Origin: Egibacter rhizosphaerae
GTDB lineage: Bacteria; Actinomycetota; Nitriliruptoria; Euzebyales; Egibacteraceae
DNA length: 64,000 nt
NCBI RefSeq assembly: GCF_004322855.1
Contig: NZ_CP036402.1
Location: 4,241,001-4,305,000, forward strand
Direction: 5' to 3'
Shown one piece after another: positions 21,592-31,036 of this stretch (positions are counted from its first letter, which is position 1; each line of letters starts with the position of its first letter). Under the pieces are notes generated by a model. It saw only the letters and a list, made by a program, of their open reading frames with translations. It had not been told where the DNA came from and ran no database searches. A program made the translations under genes and the position numbers.

Positions 21592-22800
21592 ATGAGCGAC
21601 CCCTGGCTGTTCACGTCCGAGTCCGTGACCGAAGGTCACCCCGACAAGCTCGCCGACCAGATCTCGGACGCGGTGCTCGACGCGGTGCTGACCCACGATC
21701 CCGACCCGGCGGCCGCCCGCGTCGCCGTCGAGACGCTCGTGACCACCGGGCTGGTGATCGTCGCGGGCGAGGTCTCCACCCAGGTCTACATCGACATCAA
21801 CCGGTTGGTGCGCGAGACGGTCACCCGCGTCGGCTACGACCGCGCGGAGGCCGGGTTCGACGGCAACACCTGCGGAGTGCTCGTCGCGCTCGACGAGCAG
21901 TCCCCTGACATCGCCGGAGGCGTCGACAAGAGCCTCGAGGTGCGCCGCGGCACCGCGGAGTCGAGCGAGTTCGACTCGCTGGGCGCAGGCGATCAGGGCA
22001 TGGTGTTCGGCTACGCGACCGACGAGACCCCCACGCTCATGCCCACGCCGATCCACCTCGCCCACCGGCTCGCGGAACGGCTCGCGCACGTGCGGCACAG
22101 CGGTGAGGTGCCGTACCTGCGGCCGGACGGGAAGACGCAGGTCACCGTCGAGTACGGGCCGGACGGGCGCCCCCAACGGCTGGTGCGGGTGCTGATCTCC
22201 GCCCAGCACCGACCCGACATCGACACCGAGACCCTGCTCGCGCCCGACATCCGGGAGCAGGTCATCGCGCCGGTCATGCTCGACGACCTGCCGTGGGACG
22301 ACACGGACATCCTGGTGAACCCGAGCGGTCGGTTCGAGTTCGGCGGACCGCAGGCCGACGCGGGGGTGACCGGCCGGAAGGTCGTCGTGGACACCTACGG
22401 CGGGATGGCCCGCCACGGCGGGGGCGCGTTCAGCGGGAAGGACGCGACGAAGGTGGATCGGTCGGCCGCTTACGCCGCGCGATGGGTCGCCAAGCACGTC
22501 GTCGCCGCCGGCCTCGCCCGCAAGGCCGAGCTGCAGGTCGCCTACGCGATCGGGGTGGCCCATCCGGTGAGCATCATGCTCGACACCTTCGGCACCGAAC
22601 AGGTCGACCCGGCGCGGATCCGGGACGCGATCAGCGAGGTGTTCGACCTGCGGCCGGCGGCGCTCATCGCCGACCTCGGTCTGCGGCGCCCGATCTTCCG
22701 CGCGACGAGCGCGTACGGGCACTTCGGCCGCGAGGGCGACGCCTTCTCGTGGGAGCGGGTCGACCGGGTCGACGCGCTGCGTCGCGCCGCCGGCTCGTAG
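21592..22800 (+). CDS. metK: S-adenosylmethionine synthetase
   Basis: Forms SAM from methionine and ATP. The 402-residue chain has the usual motifs in order: [24 protein letters not shown] at the N-terminus, [12 protein letters not shown] near 125-136, and the phosphate-binding [19 protein letters not shown] near 278-296. It starts 2 nt after coaBC with no separate promoter visible, so the two are likely cotranscribed. It could also serve the methylases in the window (RsmB, SpoU-type). Confidence 0.98.
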   Translation: MSDPWLFTSESVTEGHPDKLADQISDAVLDAVLTHDPDPAAARVAVETLVTTGLVIVAGEVSTQVYIDINRLVRETVTRVGYDRAEAGFDGNTCGVLVALDEQSPDIAGGVDKSLEVRRGTAESSEFDSLGAGDQGMVFGYATDETPTLMPTPIHLAHRLAERLAHVRHSGEVPYLRPDGKTQVTVEYGPDGRPQRLVRVLISAQHRPDIDTETLLAPDIREQVIAPVMLDDLPWDDTDILVNPSGRFEFGGPQADAGVTGRKVVVDTYGGMARHGGGAFSGKDATKVDRSAAYAARWVAKHVVAAGLARKAELQVAYAIGVAHPVSIMLDTFGTEQVDPARIRDAISEVFDLRPAALIADLGLRRPIFRATSAYGHFGREGDAFSWERVDRVDALRRAAGS

Positions 22801-22805
22801 GGCAC

Positions 22806-24746
22806 GTGCCGCAGGCCGCGCCGCCGTCCGAGGGCGGGGGCCCGAACGGTCGTGCCCCGGGGTACGCGAGGGTGATCGTCGACGTGCGCCCGGCCCACCT
22901 CGATCATCCCTTCGACTACCGCATCCCCGAGGGCGCCACGGTCGGGATCGGTCAGCGTGTGCGCGTGGCCTTCGCCGGGCGTCGACGGACCGGCTGGGTC
23001 GTCGACCTCGCCGACGAGCCCGAGACCGACCCGGCACGCGTGCGCGACCTCGCGCTCGTCCAGGGCGAGACCCGCTGGTTCGACCGCGACGACCTGCGCT
23101 TCTATCGGTGGGTGGCCGACCGGTGGGCCGGCACGCTCGCGGACGTGCTCCGCCACGCCGTGCCGGCACGGGTGGCCGCCGTCGACCGGGAGGCCGCTGA
23201 ATGGCCGGCGCCGCCGCCGTGCACGCCGTCGCGACCCCCGCCCGCCGCGGCGTGGGAGGCCTACGGGGCCGAGAGCCTGCTGGCCGCGGCCGACGCGCCC
23301 GACGAATCGGGGGCACCGGCGTTCTGGTGGCGCCCGCTGGCCGATGCCGATCCGGCCGGGGCGGTCGCCGAGCTCGCCGCGCGCACGCTCGCTGCGGGAA
23401 GGGGCGTGCTCGTGATCGCGCCGGAGCCGAACGCTCCCGCGCTGGACGCCGTCGCGGGCCTGGACCCCGACCGCACCGTCGACTGGCGCGCCGCGCAGGG
23501 CCCCCGGTCGCGTCACCGTGCGTTCCTGCGGGGTCGCACCGGCCACGCGCGCGTGGCGGTCGGGGAGCGGGGGGCGGTGTTCGCGCCCGTGGCCGAGCTC
23601 GGCCTCGTGATCGCCCTCGACGAGGCCAACCCCGCCTACAAGGAGCACCGCAGCCCGCGCTTTCACGCCCGCGACGTCGCGCTCGCGCGGGCGCGGTTCG
23701 CCGGGGTGCCGGCGGTGGTCACCGGCGACCTCCCGAGCGCGGCCCTGTGGAGACTGCTCGGCGACGGGCACGTCGCCGAGCTGCGGGCCCCCCGCGCCGT
23801 CGAGACCGATCGTGCCCCGGCCGTCGAGGTGATCGACCTCGCGGACCCTCGCCCCCGGCCGCGGGCGAGGCTGTCGAGCGTCGCGGACCGAGCCCTTGCC
23901 CGCACGGTCGGTGAGGGGGGTGCCGCGCTCGTGCTCGCGACCCGTCGTGGCGAGGGGACGGCGCTGGCCTGTTCCGGATGCGGGGAGCGGCTGGTGTGCC
24001 CGGTGTGCGCTGGGTCGCTGGCCGCGCACGGGTCCGGCCGCGGCTGTCCCACCTGTGGTTGGACGGGCTCGGCGGAGCCTTGTCGGCGGTGCGGGGACAC
24101 GCGCACGGCGCCGCTCGCGGCGGGCGCCGAGCGCCTCGCGGCCGAGCTCGGTCGGGCGCACCCGGCAGCGGAGGTGGTCGCGCTCGAGGGCTACGACGCG
24201 CCCGGGCCGACGGAACGCCCGGCGATCGCGGTGGCCACGCGCGGCGCGATCGTCGACCGCCCGGGCTGGCTCGGCTCGGACCGGGCCACGGTGCTCGTGG
24301 TCCCGGACGCGGACGCGTTGCGCGGCCGTGCGGACCTCGAGGCGGGGGAGGATGCGCTGCGCCTCTGGATGGACGCCGCGCGCCTGGCCGACCACATCGT
24401 CCTGCAGACCCGGGAGCCCCGGGCGGCCGGCGTGCAGGCGCTGGTGCGCTGGGACCCCGACGGATTCTGGCGCCGCGAGGAGCGCTGGCGAGCGGAACTG
24501 GGGTTCCCCCCGGCCCGGACGCTGGTCCGCGTGGAGGCCGGGCGCCACGCGGAGCTGGTCGGCGAGCAGTTGCGCGAGGCCCTCGCCGGGATCGCCGATG
24601 TGCTCGGTCCGGACCCCGGTGGGGCGCTGCTCGTGAAGACCGCGCGCCTGCGTGGCACGCTACGCGCGCTGGTGCCACTGCGCGCCGCGTGGGGCCGGGA
24701 CGACCTGGGCGTCCGCGTCGACGTCGATCCCGTCCCCGCGGGCTAG
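22806..24746 (+). CDS. priA: PriA-like primosomal protein N' without a helicase P-loop
   Basis: PriA recognises stalled replication forks. GTG 22806 gives 646 residues. The DNA-binding N-terminal domain (VIVDVRPAHLDHPFDYRIPE) and the zinc-binding insertion (CSGCGERLVCPVC, then CPTCGWTGSAEPCRRCG) are intact. The helicase core is degenerate: the Walker A position reads AAGRGVLVIAPEPN, with no GKT/GKS, and the DEEH box reads DEAN. Such ATPase-deficient PriA is known from actinobacteria, so this is probably a fork-binding loader and not an unwinding enzyme. It begins 5 nt after metK. Confidence 0.9.
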   Translation: MPQAAPPSEGGGPNGRAPGYARVIVDVRPAHLDHPFDYRIPEGATVGIGQRVRVAFAGRRRTGWVVDLADEPETDPARVRDLALVQGETRWFDRDDLRFYRWVADRWAGTLADVLRHAVPARVAAVDREAAEWPAPPPCTPSRPPPAAAWEAYGAESLLAAADAPDESGAPAFWWRPLADADPAGAVAELAARTLAAGRGVLVIAPEPNAPALDAVAGLDPDRTVDWRAAQGPRSRHRAFLRGRTGHARVAVGERGAVFAPVAELGLVIALDEANPAYKEHRSPRFHARDVALARARFAGVPAVVTGDLPSAALWRLLGDGHVAELRAPRAVETDRAPAVEVIDLADPRPRPRARLSSVADRALARTVGEGGAALVLATRRGEGTALACSGCGERLVCPVCAGSLAAHGSGRGCPTCGWTGSAEPCRRCGDTRTAPLAAGAERLAAELGRAHPAAEVVALEGYDAPGPTERPAIAVATRGAIVDRPGWLGSDRATVLVVPDADALRGRADLEAGEDALRLWMDAARLADHIVLQTREPRAAGVQALVRWDPDGFWRREERWRAELGFPPARTLVRVEAGRHAELVGEQLREALAGIADVLGPDPGGALLVKTARLRGTLRALVPLRAAWGRDDLGVRVDVDPVPAG

Positions 24747-24834
24747 CCGCGCCGGCCGAGCGCCTCGACGCCCTGCTCGACGCGCTCCGCGGCGCCGTGT
24801 GCGTCGCCGGATCCCCGATCCAAGGACGGAAGAG

Positions 24835-25368
24835 ATGGCCCGCCTGCCGATCCGCATCTTCGGCGACCCGGTGCTGCGCAGCCGCGCGGCGGAGGTCACC
24901 GACTTCGACGCCGCGCTCGCGCGGCTCGCCGAGGACATGCTGGAGACGATGCGCGCCGCCGAGGGCGCCGGCTTGGCCGCGAACCAGGTGGGCGTGCTGA
25001 AGCGGCTGTTCACGTGGGAGGAGTCGGACGAGCACGGCGCGCTGGTCAACCCCGAGGTCGTCGAGACGAGCGAGGAGACCCAGGACGGCGACGAGGGGTG
25101 CCTCTCGTTCCCCGGCCTGTTCTACCCCACCGAGCGGCCGTTCCGCGCCCGGGTCCGCGGTCGCGACGTGCACGGTGACGAGATGGAGTACACCGTCGAG
25201 GAGCTGCGCGCGCGGATCTTCCTGCACGAACTCGACCACCTCAACGGGATCCTCTTCATCGACCACCTCGCACGTCACGACCGCAAGGAGGCGATGCGCC
25301 GGATCCGCGAGGGCGAGCTCGAGCAGCCGCGTCGGCCGGCCGCCGACGACGAGCCCCCCGCGGCCTGA
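24835..25368 (+). CDS. def: Peptide deformylase
   Basis: Metalloenzyme that removes formyl from nascent chains. ATG 24835 (177 residues) has AAGGA about 9 nt upstream. All three active-site motifs are present: GAGLAANQVG (45-54), EGCLS with metal ligand Cys89, and HELDH with His131, Glu132 and His135. A Pro/Asp-rich tail ends the protein. It is directly followed by fmt, which adds the formyl group that this enzyme later removes. Confidence 0.97.
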   Translation: MARLPIRIFGDPVLRSRAAEVTDFDAALARLAEDMLETMRAAEGAGLAANQVGVLKRLFTWEESDEHGALVNPEVVETSEETQDGDEGCLSFPGLFYPTERPFRARVRGRDVHGDEMEYTVEELRARIFLHELDHLNGILFIDHLARHDRKEAMRRIREGELEQPRRPAADDEPPAA

Positions 25369-25370
25369 TC

Positions 25371-26321
25371 ATGCGGATCTGCTTCTTCGGCACCCCCGAG
25401 CCCGCCGTCCCCGGCCTGCGGGGCCTGGTCGACGACCCCGGGATCGAGGTCGCGGCGGTCGTGACCAATCCGGACCGCCCGAAGGGGCGGGGACAGAAGC
25501 TCGCCCCGCCGCCGGTCAAGATCGTCGCGGCCGAGGCCGACGTGCCGGTGTGGCAACCGGAGAAGCCCCGCGAGATCCGCGATGACCTGGCGGCGCTCGA
25601 GGTCGACGCGTGCGCGATCGTGGCCTACGGCGCGATCCTGCGTCGCGACGTGCTCGATGCCGGGGGCGCCGGCTTCGTGAACCTGCACTTCTCGTTGCTG
25701 CCCGCGTGGCGTGGAGCCGCCCCCGTGCCCCACGCGATCGTCGCCGGGGACCGGCAGACGGGGGTGACCTGCTTCCTGCTGGACGAGGGCATGGACACCG
25801 GCCCCGTGCTCGGGTCGGCGCGCACGCAGATCGGCGAGCGCGAGACGGCCGGTGAGCTCACCGCGCGACTCGCCGACCTCGGGGCCCCAGTGCTGCGCGA
25901 GGCACTGCGCGGCCTCGTGGACGGCTCGATCACCCCGCGACCGCAGCCCGAGGAGGGCGTCAGCTACGCCCCGAAGCTCACGACCGAGGACGCCCGGCTC
26001 GCCTGGTCGGAGCCGGCCGACGCGATCGACCGTGTCGTGCGCGCGTTCAACCCGGTGCCGGGGGCGCACACCACGTGGCAGGGCGAGCGGCTCAAGGTCC
26101 ACCGGGTCACCCTGGTCGCTGCGCCCACCGGCGCCGCGACGCCCGCGCCCGGGACCGTGCTCGGGGTGGACGAGCCCGGCGAGGGGCTCGGCGGCCCGAT
26201 CGTCGCCTGCGGCGAGGGGACGGTCCGACTCGACGAGGTGCAGCCCGCCGGCAAGCCGCGGATGAGCGGGGCGGCGTTCGCGCGGGGGGTGCGCCTCGAC
26301 GGGGCCGTGCTGGGCTCGTGA
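25371..26321 (+). CDS. fmt: Methionyl-tRNA formyltransferase
   Basis: Transfers formyl from 10-formyltetrahydrofolate to initiator Met-tRNA. The 316-residue protein has the Rossmann-type domain with the signature NLHFSLLPAWRGAAP and GVTCFLLDEGMDTGPVL, and an OB-like C-terminal domain beginning near 210. It starts 2 nt after def, and its stop overlaps the rsmB start by 4 nt, forming a def-fmt-rsmB translation operon. Confidence 0.97.
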   Translation: MRICFFGTPEPAVPGLRGLVDDPGIEVAAVVTNPDRPKGRGQKLAPPPVKIVAAEADVPVWQPEKPREIRDDLAALEVDACAIVAYGAILRRDVLDAGGAGFVNLHFSLLPAWRGAAPVPHAIVAGDRQTGVTCFLLDEGMDTGPVLGSARTQIGERETAGELTARLADLGAPVLREALRGLVDGSITPRPQPEEGVSYAPKLTTEDARLAWSEPADAIDRVVRAFNPVPGAHTTWQGERLKVHRVTLVAAPTGAATPAPGTVLGVDEPGEGLGGPIVACGEGTVRLDEVQPAGKPRMSGAAFARGVRLDGAVLGS

Positions 26322-27655
26322 GTCGACCCGGCGAGGATGCGACCGACCGCGGCGCGGGCGTGCCGGCACGGCGGGTGGCGCTGCGGGCGCTGCGGCGGGC
26401 CCACCGCGACGACGCGTGGGGCAGTCCGGCGCTCGACGCGGCGCTGGGAGAGGCGCAGCTCGACGCGCGAGACCGCGCGTTCGCGACGGCGCTCGCCCTC
26501 GACACGCTGCGGCGCGAGGGCACGCTCGACTGGGCGCTCGGTCAGGTGCTGGACCGCTCGATCGACGACATCGAGCCCGACGTCCGCGACGTGCTGCGCC
26601 TCGGTGCGTGGCAGATCGGGTACGGCCGGGTGCCGACCCGGGCCGCGGTGAGCACCTCGGTGGAGCTCGCACGCGAGGAGGTCGGCGCCCGCGCCACGGG
26701 GTTCGTGAACGGGGTGCTCCGGGCCCTGGGACGCCGCTGGGACGAGCTCCCGTGGCCCGACCCCTCCGAGCCCGAGGGCCTCGCGCTGGCGACCGGCTAC
26801 CCGCGCTGGGTCGTCGAGGCGGCGGTGGCCCGCTTCGGGGCGGGGGCCCGGTCGGTGCTCGAGGCCGGCAACGCGCCGCCGGGAGCCACGCTGCGTGCGC
26901 GTCCGGGGGCACGCGACGCGCTCGTGGCCGAACTCCGGGACGCCGGGCTGTCGGCTGAGCCGGGCCGGCTCCACGAGCTCGCGGTGCGCGTGCCGGGAGC
27001 CGACCCGCGACGGCTCGCCGCCACGCGGGAGGGGCGTGCCGTCACCCAGGACGAGGCGTCGATGCTGGTGGTCGATGCCCTCGACGCTCGACTGGACCCG
27101 CACAGTCGGGTTCTGGAGCCGTGCGCCGCCCCCGGGGGAAAGGCCAGCGACCTCGTCCTGCGGGGTCACCGCGTGGTGGCCGCGGACCGGCACGCGGGAC
27201 GCGTGCGCGAGATGGCGGACCTCGTCGGGCGGTTGGGCATCGACCTCGACCTGGCGGTCGCCGACGGGACGACGAGCCCGTGGCGCGACGGCGCGTTCGA
27301 CGCGGTGCTCGTGGACGCGCCCTGTACGGGCCTCGGCACGGTCCGTCGTCGGCCCGAGTTGCGCTGGCGGCGCGATCCTGGCGATCCGGGCACGCTCGCG
27401 GAGCTGCAGCGCGCGTTGCTCGCGGCAGCCGTGCGATCGGTGCCATCGGGCGGGACGGTGTGTTACAGCGTGTGCACGTGGACCGCCGCCGAGACCGACG
27501 AGGTCGTGGCCTGGGCGCTGGCCCACCTACCCGTGCGGCTCGTCCCCGCTGACGGGCCGCCGGACGCGGAGGCGGCGCACGCTGGCGCGGTGCAACTGCG
27601 CCCGGACGAGCACGACAGCGACGGCATGTACTACGCCGTGCTGCGGCGGGAGTAG
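26318..27655 (+). CDS. rsmB: 16S rRNA (cytosine-967-C5)-methyltransferase RsmB
   Basis: SAM-dependent m5C methylase. GTG 26318 overlaps the fmt stop (GTGA); 445 residues. A NusB-like RNA-binding domain (about 15-145) precedes the methyltransferase domain. SAM motif I is LEPCAAPGGKASDL, the proline-linked cysteine motif is DAPCTGLGT, and the catalytic cysteine lies in CYSVCTWT. In mycobacteria rpe follows rsmB before the rib genes; here it is absent and a REC-GGDEF gene takes the place. Confidence 0.94.
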   Translation: MSRPGEDATDRGAGVPARRVALRALRRAHRDDAWGSPALDAALGEAQLDARDRAFATALALDTLRREGTLDWALGQVLDRSIDDIEPDVRDVLRLGAWQIGYGRVPTRAAVSTSVELAREEVGARATGFVNGVLRALGRRWDELPWPDPSEPEGLALATGYPRWVVEAAVARFGAGARSVLEAGNAPPGATLRARPGARDALVAELRDAGLSAEPGRLHELAVRVPGADPRRLAATREGRAVTQDEASMLVVDALDARLDPHSRVLEPCAAPGGKASDLVLRGHRVVAADRHAGRVREMADLVGRLGIDLDLAVADGTTSPWRDGAFDAVLVDAPCTGLGTVRRRPELRWRRDPGDPGTLAELQRALLAAAVRSVPSGGTVCYSVCTWTAAETDEVVAWALAHLPVRLVPADGPPDAEAAHAGAVQLRPDEHDSDGMYYAVLRRE

Positions 27656-27801
27656 GCACGGCCCCGGGCCGGCTCGCGGGACCGGTCCGGCGGAGGCACT
27701 CGAGTCGCCGGCTCGGCGGCCGACGGGTGGGGCGCGTGCGCCCGATTCACCACCGACACCAGCATGGTGGGGCAGGCAAGGCGCCCGCATGGCGGAGGGC
27801 G

Positions 27802-28896
27802 ATGGCTGAGCGAATCCTCGTGGTGGACCACGAACCGGAGACCCGCCGGTTCGTGGAGGTCAACCTGCGCTTGTCGGGCTACGACGTCGAGACCGCCGAG
27901 ACCGGCCGGCAGGCACTCGCGTTCGCGCGGGAGTCGACCCCGGACCTCGTCGTGACCGATGTGGCCACCCCGGACATGGACGGCTGCGAGATGATCCGTG
28001 CTCTGCGCGCACGCGGTGCGACGAGCCACGTGCCCGTGATCGTGCTGACATCGCGGGCGCTGACGGGGGACCGCGTGCTCGGCCTGACCGCCGGTGCCGA
28101 CGATTACCTGCGCAAGCCGTGCGACCCGGCCGAGCTCGTCGCGAGGGCCCGCTCGCTCCTGAACCGAGTCGGTGAACTGCGGGCCACCTCGCCGCTCACG
28201 GGGCTGCCCGGCAACCACCGGATCGATCGGGAGCTCGCGCGCCGCGTCGGTCAGCGCGAGCCGTTGGCGCTGGCGTACGCGGACCTGAACCACTTCAAGA
28301 CGTTCAACGACCGGTACGGGTTCCTGCGGGGCGACGACGTGCTCGCGTTGACCGCACAAGTGACCCGCGACGCCGTCGCCACCTGCGGCGACCCGGAGGC
28401 GTTCGCCGGCCACATCGGCGGCGACGACTTCATGGTGCTGCTGGCACCCGACTGCGTCACCGGCCTGTGCGAGACGATCATCGCCGAGTTCGACCGGCAG
28501 GTGCCGTCGCTGTACGACGACGAGGACGCGGCACGTGGGTACCTGGAGCTCGAGGACCGCCGCGGGCGCGCGCACCGAGCCGCCATCGTGTCGATCGCCA
28601 TCGGCGTGGCGACCACCGAGCGTCGCTGGTTCGCCGACCATCGGGCGATCGTCGAGGTGGCGACGGAGCTGAAGACGTTCGTGAAGCACAACCGGCCCGG
28701 CTCGGCCTACGCCATCGACGGGCGCCGCGATCACGGTCCGCCGGCGCCACGAACCGAGCACGACGGGCACGACGGGGTGGACGCGATGGACGGGCCGAAC
28801 GGCGAGTCGTCCGTGACGCGCGACCGCGACCACGCGGCGGTAGGCTTCGGCGGGAACGCGTCCGCGGGGCAGGGTGAAATCCCCGACCGGCGGTGA
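27802..28896 (+). CDS. Response regulator with GGDDF-type diguanylate-cyclase-like domain
   Basis: 364 residues from ATG 27802, preceded by GGAGG (27793-27797). The receiver domain (1-120) has phosphoacceptor Asp53 (LVVTDVATPDMDG) and the conserved Lys in LRKPCDP. A GGDEF-family domain follows (about 130-300) with YADLNHFKTFNDRYGFLRGD and signature HIGGDDF at 204-210. The fourth position is Asp where active cyclases have Glu, and no RxxD inhibitory site is seen five residues upstream. Activity is therefore uncertain; GGDDF proteins of this layout may form their own subgroup. No kinase is adjacent; the PAS kinase at 36528 is one candidate partner. The last codons lie inside the FMN riboswitch. 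Confidence 0.85.
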   Translation: MAERILVVDHEPETRRFVEVNLRLSGYDVETAETGRQALAFARESTPDLVVTDVATPDMDGCEMIRALRARGATSHVPVIVLTSRALTGDRVLGLTAGADDYLRKPCDPAELVARARSLLNRVGELRATSPLTGLPGNHRIDRELARRVGQREPLALAYADLNHFKTFNDRYGFLRGDDVLALTAQVTRDAVATCGDPEAFAGHIGGDDFMVLLAPDCVTGLCETIIAEFDRQVPSLYDDEDAARGYLELEDRRGRAHRAAIVSIAIGVATTERRWFADHRAIVEVATELKTFVKHNRPGSAYAIDGRRDHGPPAPRTEHDGHDGVDAMDGPNGESSVTRDRDHAAVGFGGNASAGQGEIPDRR

Positions 28897-29017
28897 CTCG
28901 CGCCCGGCGCGGGAAGCCCGCGACCCGTCGGCACACTGACCGACGGTGGATCCGGTGACGCGGCCGGTACGGCCGCCAGTCCGGAGCCGACGGTGAGAGT
29001 CCGGAGGAGAGCGGCGC
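28856..29017 (+). promoter_or_regulatory. FMN riboswitch (RFN element)
   Basis: The conserved blocks occur in order: GGGGCAGGGTGAAATCCCC (28866-28884), ACCGGCGGTGA, AGCCCGCGA (28915-28923), GGATCCGGTG, AGCCGACGGTGAGAGTCC (28985-29002) and GGAGGAGAGCGG. These are the hallmark strands of the FMN aptamer. It controls the ribD-ribE-ribBA-ribH genes downstream. Boundaries are approximate to about 5 nt. Confidence 0.95.
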
Positions 29018-29022
29018 GACGT

Positions 29023-29044
29023 GACGGGCCGGCCGACGCCCGTC
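29023..29044 (+). terminator. Hairpin in the expression platform of the FMN riboswitch
   Basis: GACGGGC (29023-29029) pairs perfectly with GCCCGTC (29038-29044) around an 8-nt loop, a few bases after the aptamer. No U run follows. It could be a U-less terminator or a structure controlling access to the ribD start. Confidence 0.35.
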
Positions 29045-29150
29045 GTCTGCCGTGCGCCCCGCGGAGCCTGCGTCCGTCCCGACAGCCGGCCCGGTGGGCA
29101 GGGGGTGCACGGTGCAGAGCACCACGGCTCGACACGAGCCACCGGCCGCC

Positions 29151-30356
29151 ATGTCCGCGACCGCGGAGGACCTCGCCTGCATGGATCGCGCGCTCGCGCT
29201 GGCCGAGCACGCCCGCGGGCACGCACGGCCCAATCCCGCGGTCGGCTGCGTGGTCACCCAGCAGGGGACCCTCGTGGGGGAGGGGTGGACACAGCCGCCC
29301 GGGGGTCCGCACGCGGAGGTCGTCGCGCTCGAGCGCGCGGGCGCGCGGGCGCGCGGGGCGACCGCCTTCGTCACCCTCGAGCCCTGCGACCACGCGGGTC
29401 GGACGGGCCCGTGCACGCGGGCGCTGATCGACGCGGGCGTCGCTCGGGTGGTGATCGCCGCCGCCGACCCCGACCCGATCGCCGCCGGGGGGCGGGCGAC
29501 CCTCGAGGCGGCCGGGATCGACGTGACCACGGGGCTGCGCGCCGACGTCGCTCGGGAGCAGAACGCCGCGTTCCTGCATCCGCTGGAGACCGGGCGCCCC
29601 TTGCTCACCGTCAAGCTCGCGGTGAGCCTGGACGGGCGCATCGCCGCCGCCGACGGGACGAGCCAGTGGCTCACGGGGTCGGGGACGCGCCAGCGCGCCC
29701 ATCGCCTGCGCGCGGACTGCGACGCGGTGGTGGTCGGCGCCGGGACGGTGCTCACCGACGATCCCCGGCTCACGGTCCGGCTCGACGAGTCCACCCGCCA
29801 GCCGTTGCGGGTCGTGCTGGATCGCCGCGCTCGGACGGCCGCGGGGGCGCGGGTCTACGACGACGCCGCTCCGAGCCTGGCGATCGTGGGTGCCGAGGCG
29901 GACGCGGGCCATCTCGTCGACGCCGGCGTGGGGGTCGCGCGGTTGCCGGCCGCGGATGGCGATGGCGACGATGCCGGCGATCTGCTGGCGGCGCTGGCCA
30001 TGCTCGGGTCGCGCGGCGTCCAGTCGGCCCTGCTCGAGGGCGGCGCCCGCCTCGTGGCGAGCTCGTTGGCCGCAGGGTGCGCCGACCGCCTCGCTGTGCA
30101 CATCGCGCCCGTGTGGCTCGGCGACGACGGCCGGCCCGGCGCGGTCGGTCTCGACATCCGCACGCTGAGTGAGGCGCCTCGCTTCGGGCTCGAATCGGTG
30201 GCGCGGGTCGGGGACGATGCCGTGCTGCACTGCCGTGCACCCGCTCCCGTGCCTGATCCCGGCGCTCGTGACCCTGAACCCCACGCTCCTCACGGTACCT
30301 CCGGCGGGCTCCGACCGGGCCGGGGAGCGGTGCCCCCGAACACGGAGGCGGGCTGA
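29151..30356 (+). CDS. ribD: Bifunctional diaminohydroxyphosphoribosylaminopyrimidine deaminase / reductase
   Basis: Second and third steps of riboflavin synthesis. From ATG 29151 it is 401 residues; GTG 29112, preceded by a GGGGG stretch, would add 13. The zinc deaminase domain has ARPNPAVGCVV, the ligand and acid in PHAEVVAL, and the two cysteines in LEPCDHAGRTGPC. The reductase domain begins near 145 with LTVKLAVSLDGRIA and has ALLEGGARLVAS. The C-terminal 30 residues are Pro-rich. The gene follows the FMN riboswitch and overlaps ribE by ATGA. Confidence 0.95.
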   Translation: MSATAEDLACMDRALALAEHARGHARPNPAVGCVVTQQGTLVGEGWTQPPGGPHAEVVALERAGARARGATAFVTLEPCDHAGRTGPCTRALIDAGVARVVIAAADPDPIAAGGRATLEAAGIDVTTGLRADVAREQNAAFLHPLETGRPLLTVKLAVSLDGRIAAADGTSQWLTGSGTRQRAHRLRADCDAVVVGAGTVLTDDPRLTVRLDESTRQPLRVVLDRRARTAAGARVYDDAAPSLAIVGAEADAGHLVDAGVGVARLPAADGDGDDAGDLLAALAMLGSRGVQSALLEGGARLVASSLAAGCADRLAVHIAPVWLGDDGRPGAVGLDIRTLSEAPRFGLESVARVGDDAVLHCRAPAPVPDPGARDPEPHAPHGTSGGLRPGRGAVPPNTEAG

Positions 30357-31036
30357 TGTTCACCGGGATCGTCGAGGAGCTCGGATCGGTCGCGGGGATC
30401 GAGCGCGACGGCGGCAGCGCCCGCCTGCGCGTGGCGTGCCGCACCGTGCTCGCCGACACCGGCGTGGGCGACTCGGTGAACGTGAACGGGTGCTGCCTCA
30501 CGGCCACGCGCATCGATCCCGCGGAAGGCTTCACCGCCGACCTGATGGGCGAGACCCTCGATCGGACGGCGCTGGGGGTGCTCGCCCCCGGGGACCCGGT
30601 CAACCTCGAGCGGTCCGTGCCGGCGAACGGGCGCTTGGGCGGTCACCTCGTGCAGGGCCACGTCGACGCGGTCGCGACCGTGGAGGAGGTGGCCGACCTC
30701 GGCACGTGGACCCGCATGACGATCCGGGCGCCCGCCGACCTGCGGCCCTACCTCGTCGAGAAGGGATCGGTGACCGTCGACGGGGTGTCGCTCACCGTGG
30801 CGGAGCTGGGTGGCGACACGTTCGCGCTCGGCCTGATCCCGCACACCCTCTCGGTCACCACGCTCGGCCGCCGAGCCGCCGGGGACCCGGTCAATCTGGA
30901 GGCCGACGTGATCGCGAAGTACGTTGAGCGGATGCTGCGTGCCGGGACACCCACCCCGTACGACGCGCCGGACGCGTTCCGCGGCACCGTCGCCGATACC
31001 GCGCCCACGAGCAGGCAGGAGGACGCGCAGCCATGA
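30356..31036 (+). CDS. ribE: Riboflavin synthase alpha chain
   Basis: Dismutates two lumazine molecules to riboflavin. The 226-residue protein begins with the invariant [10 protein letters not shown] and contains the two lumazine-binding repeats: first half around [11 protein letters not shown], second half around [12 protein letters not shown] and [10 protein letters not shown]. The 25-residue tail beyond VERML is extra and probably disordered. Start and stop overlap ribD and ribBA by one and four bases, respectively. Confidence 0.97.
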   Translation: MFTGIVEELGSVAGIERDGGSARLRVACRTVLADTGVGDSVNVNGCCLTATRIDPAEGFTADLMGETLDRTALGVLAPGDPVNLERSVPANGRLGGHLVQGHVDAVATVEEVADLGTWTRMTIRAPADLRPYLVEKGSVTVDGVSLTVAELGGDTFALGLIPHTLSVTTLGRRAAGDPVNLEADVIAKYVERMLRAGTPTPYDAPDAFRGTVADTAPTSRQEDAQP

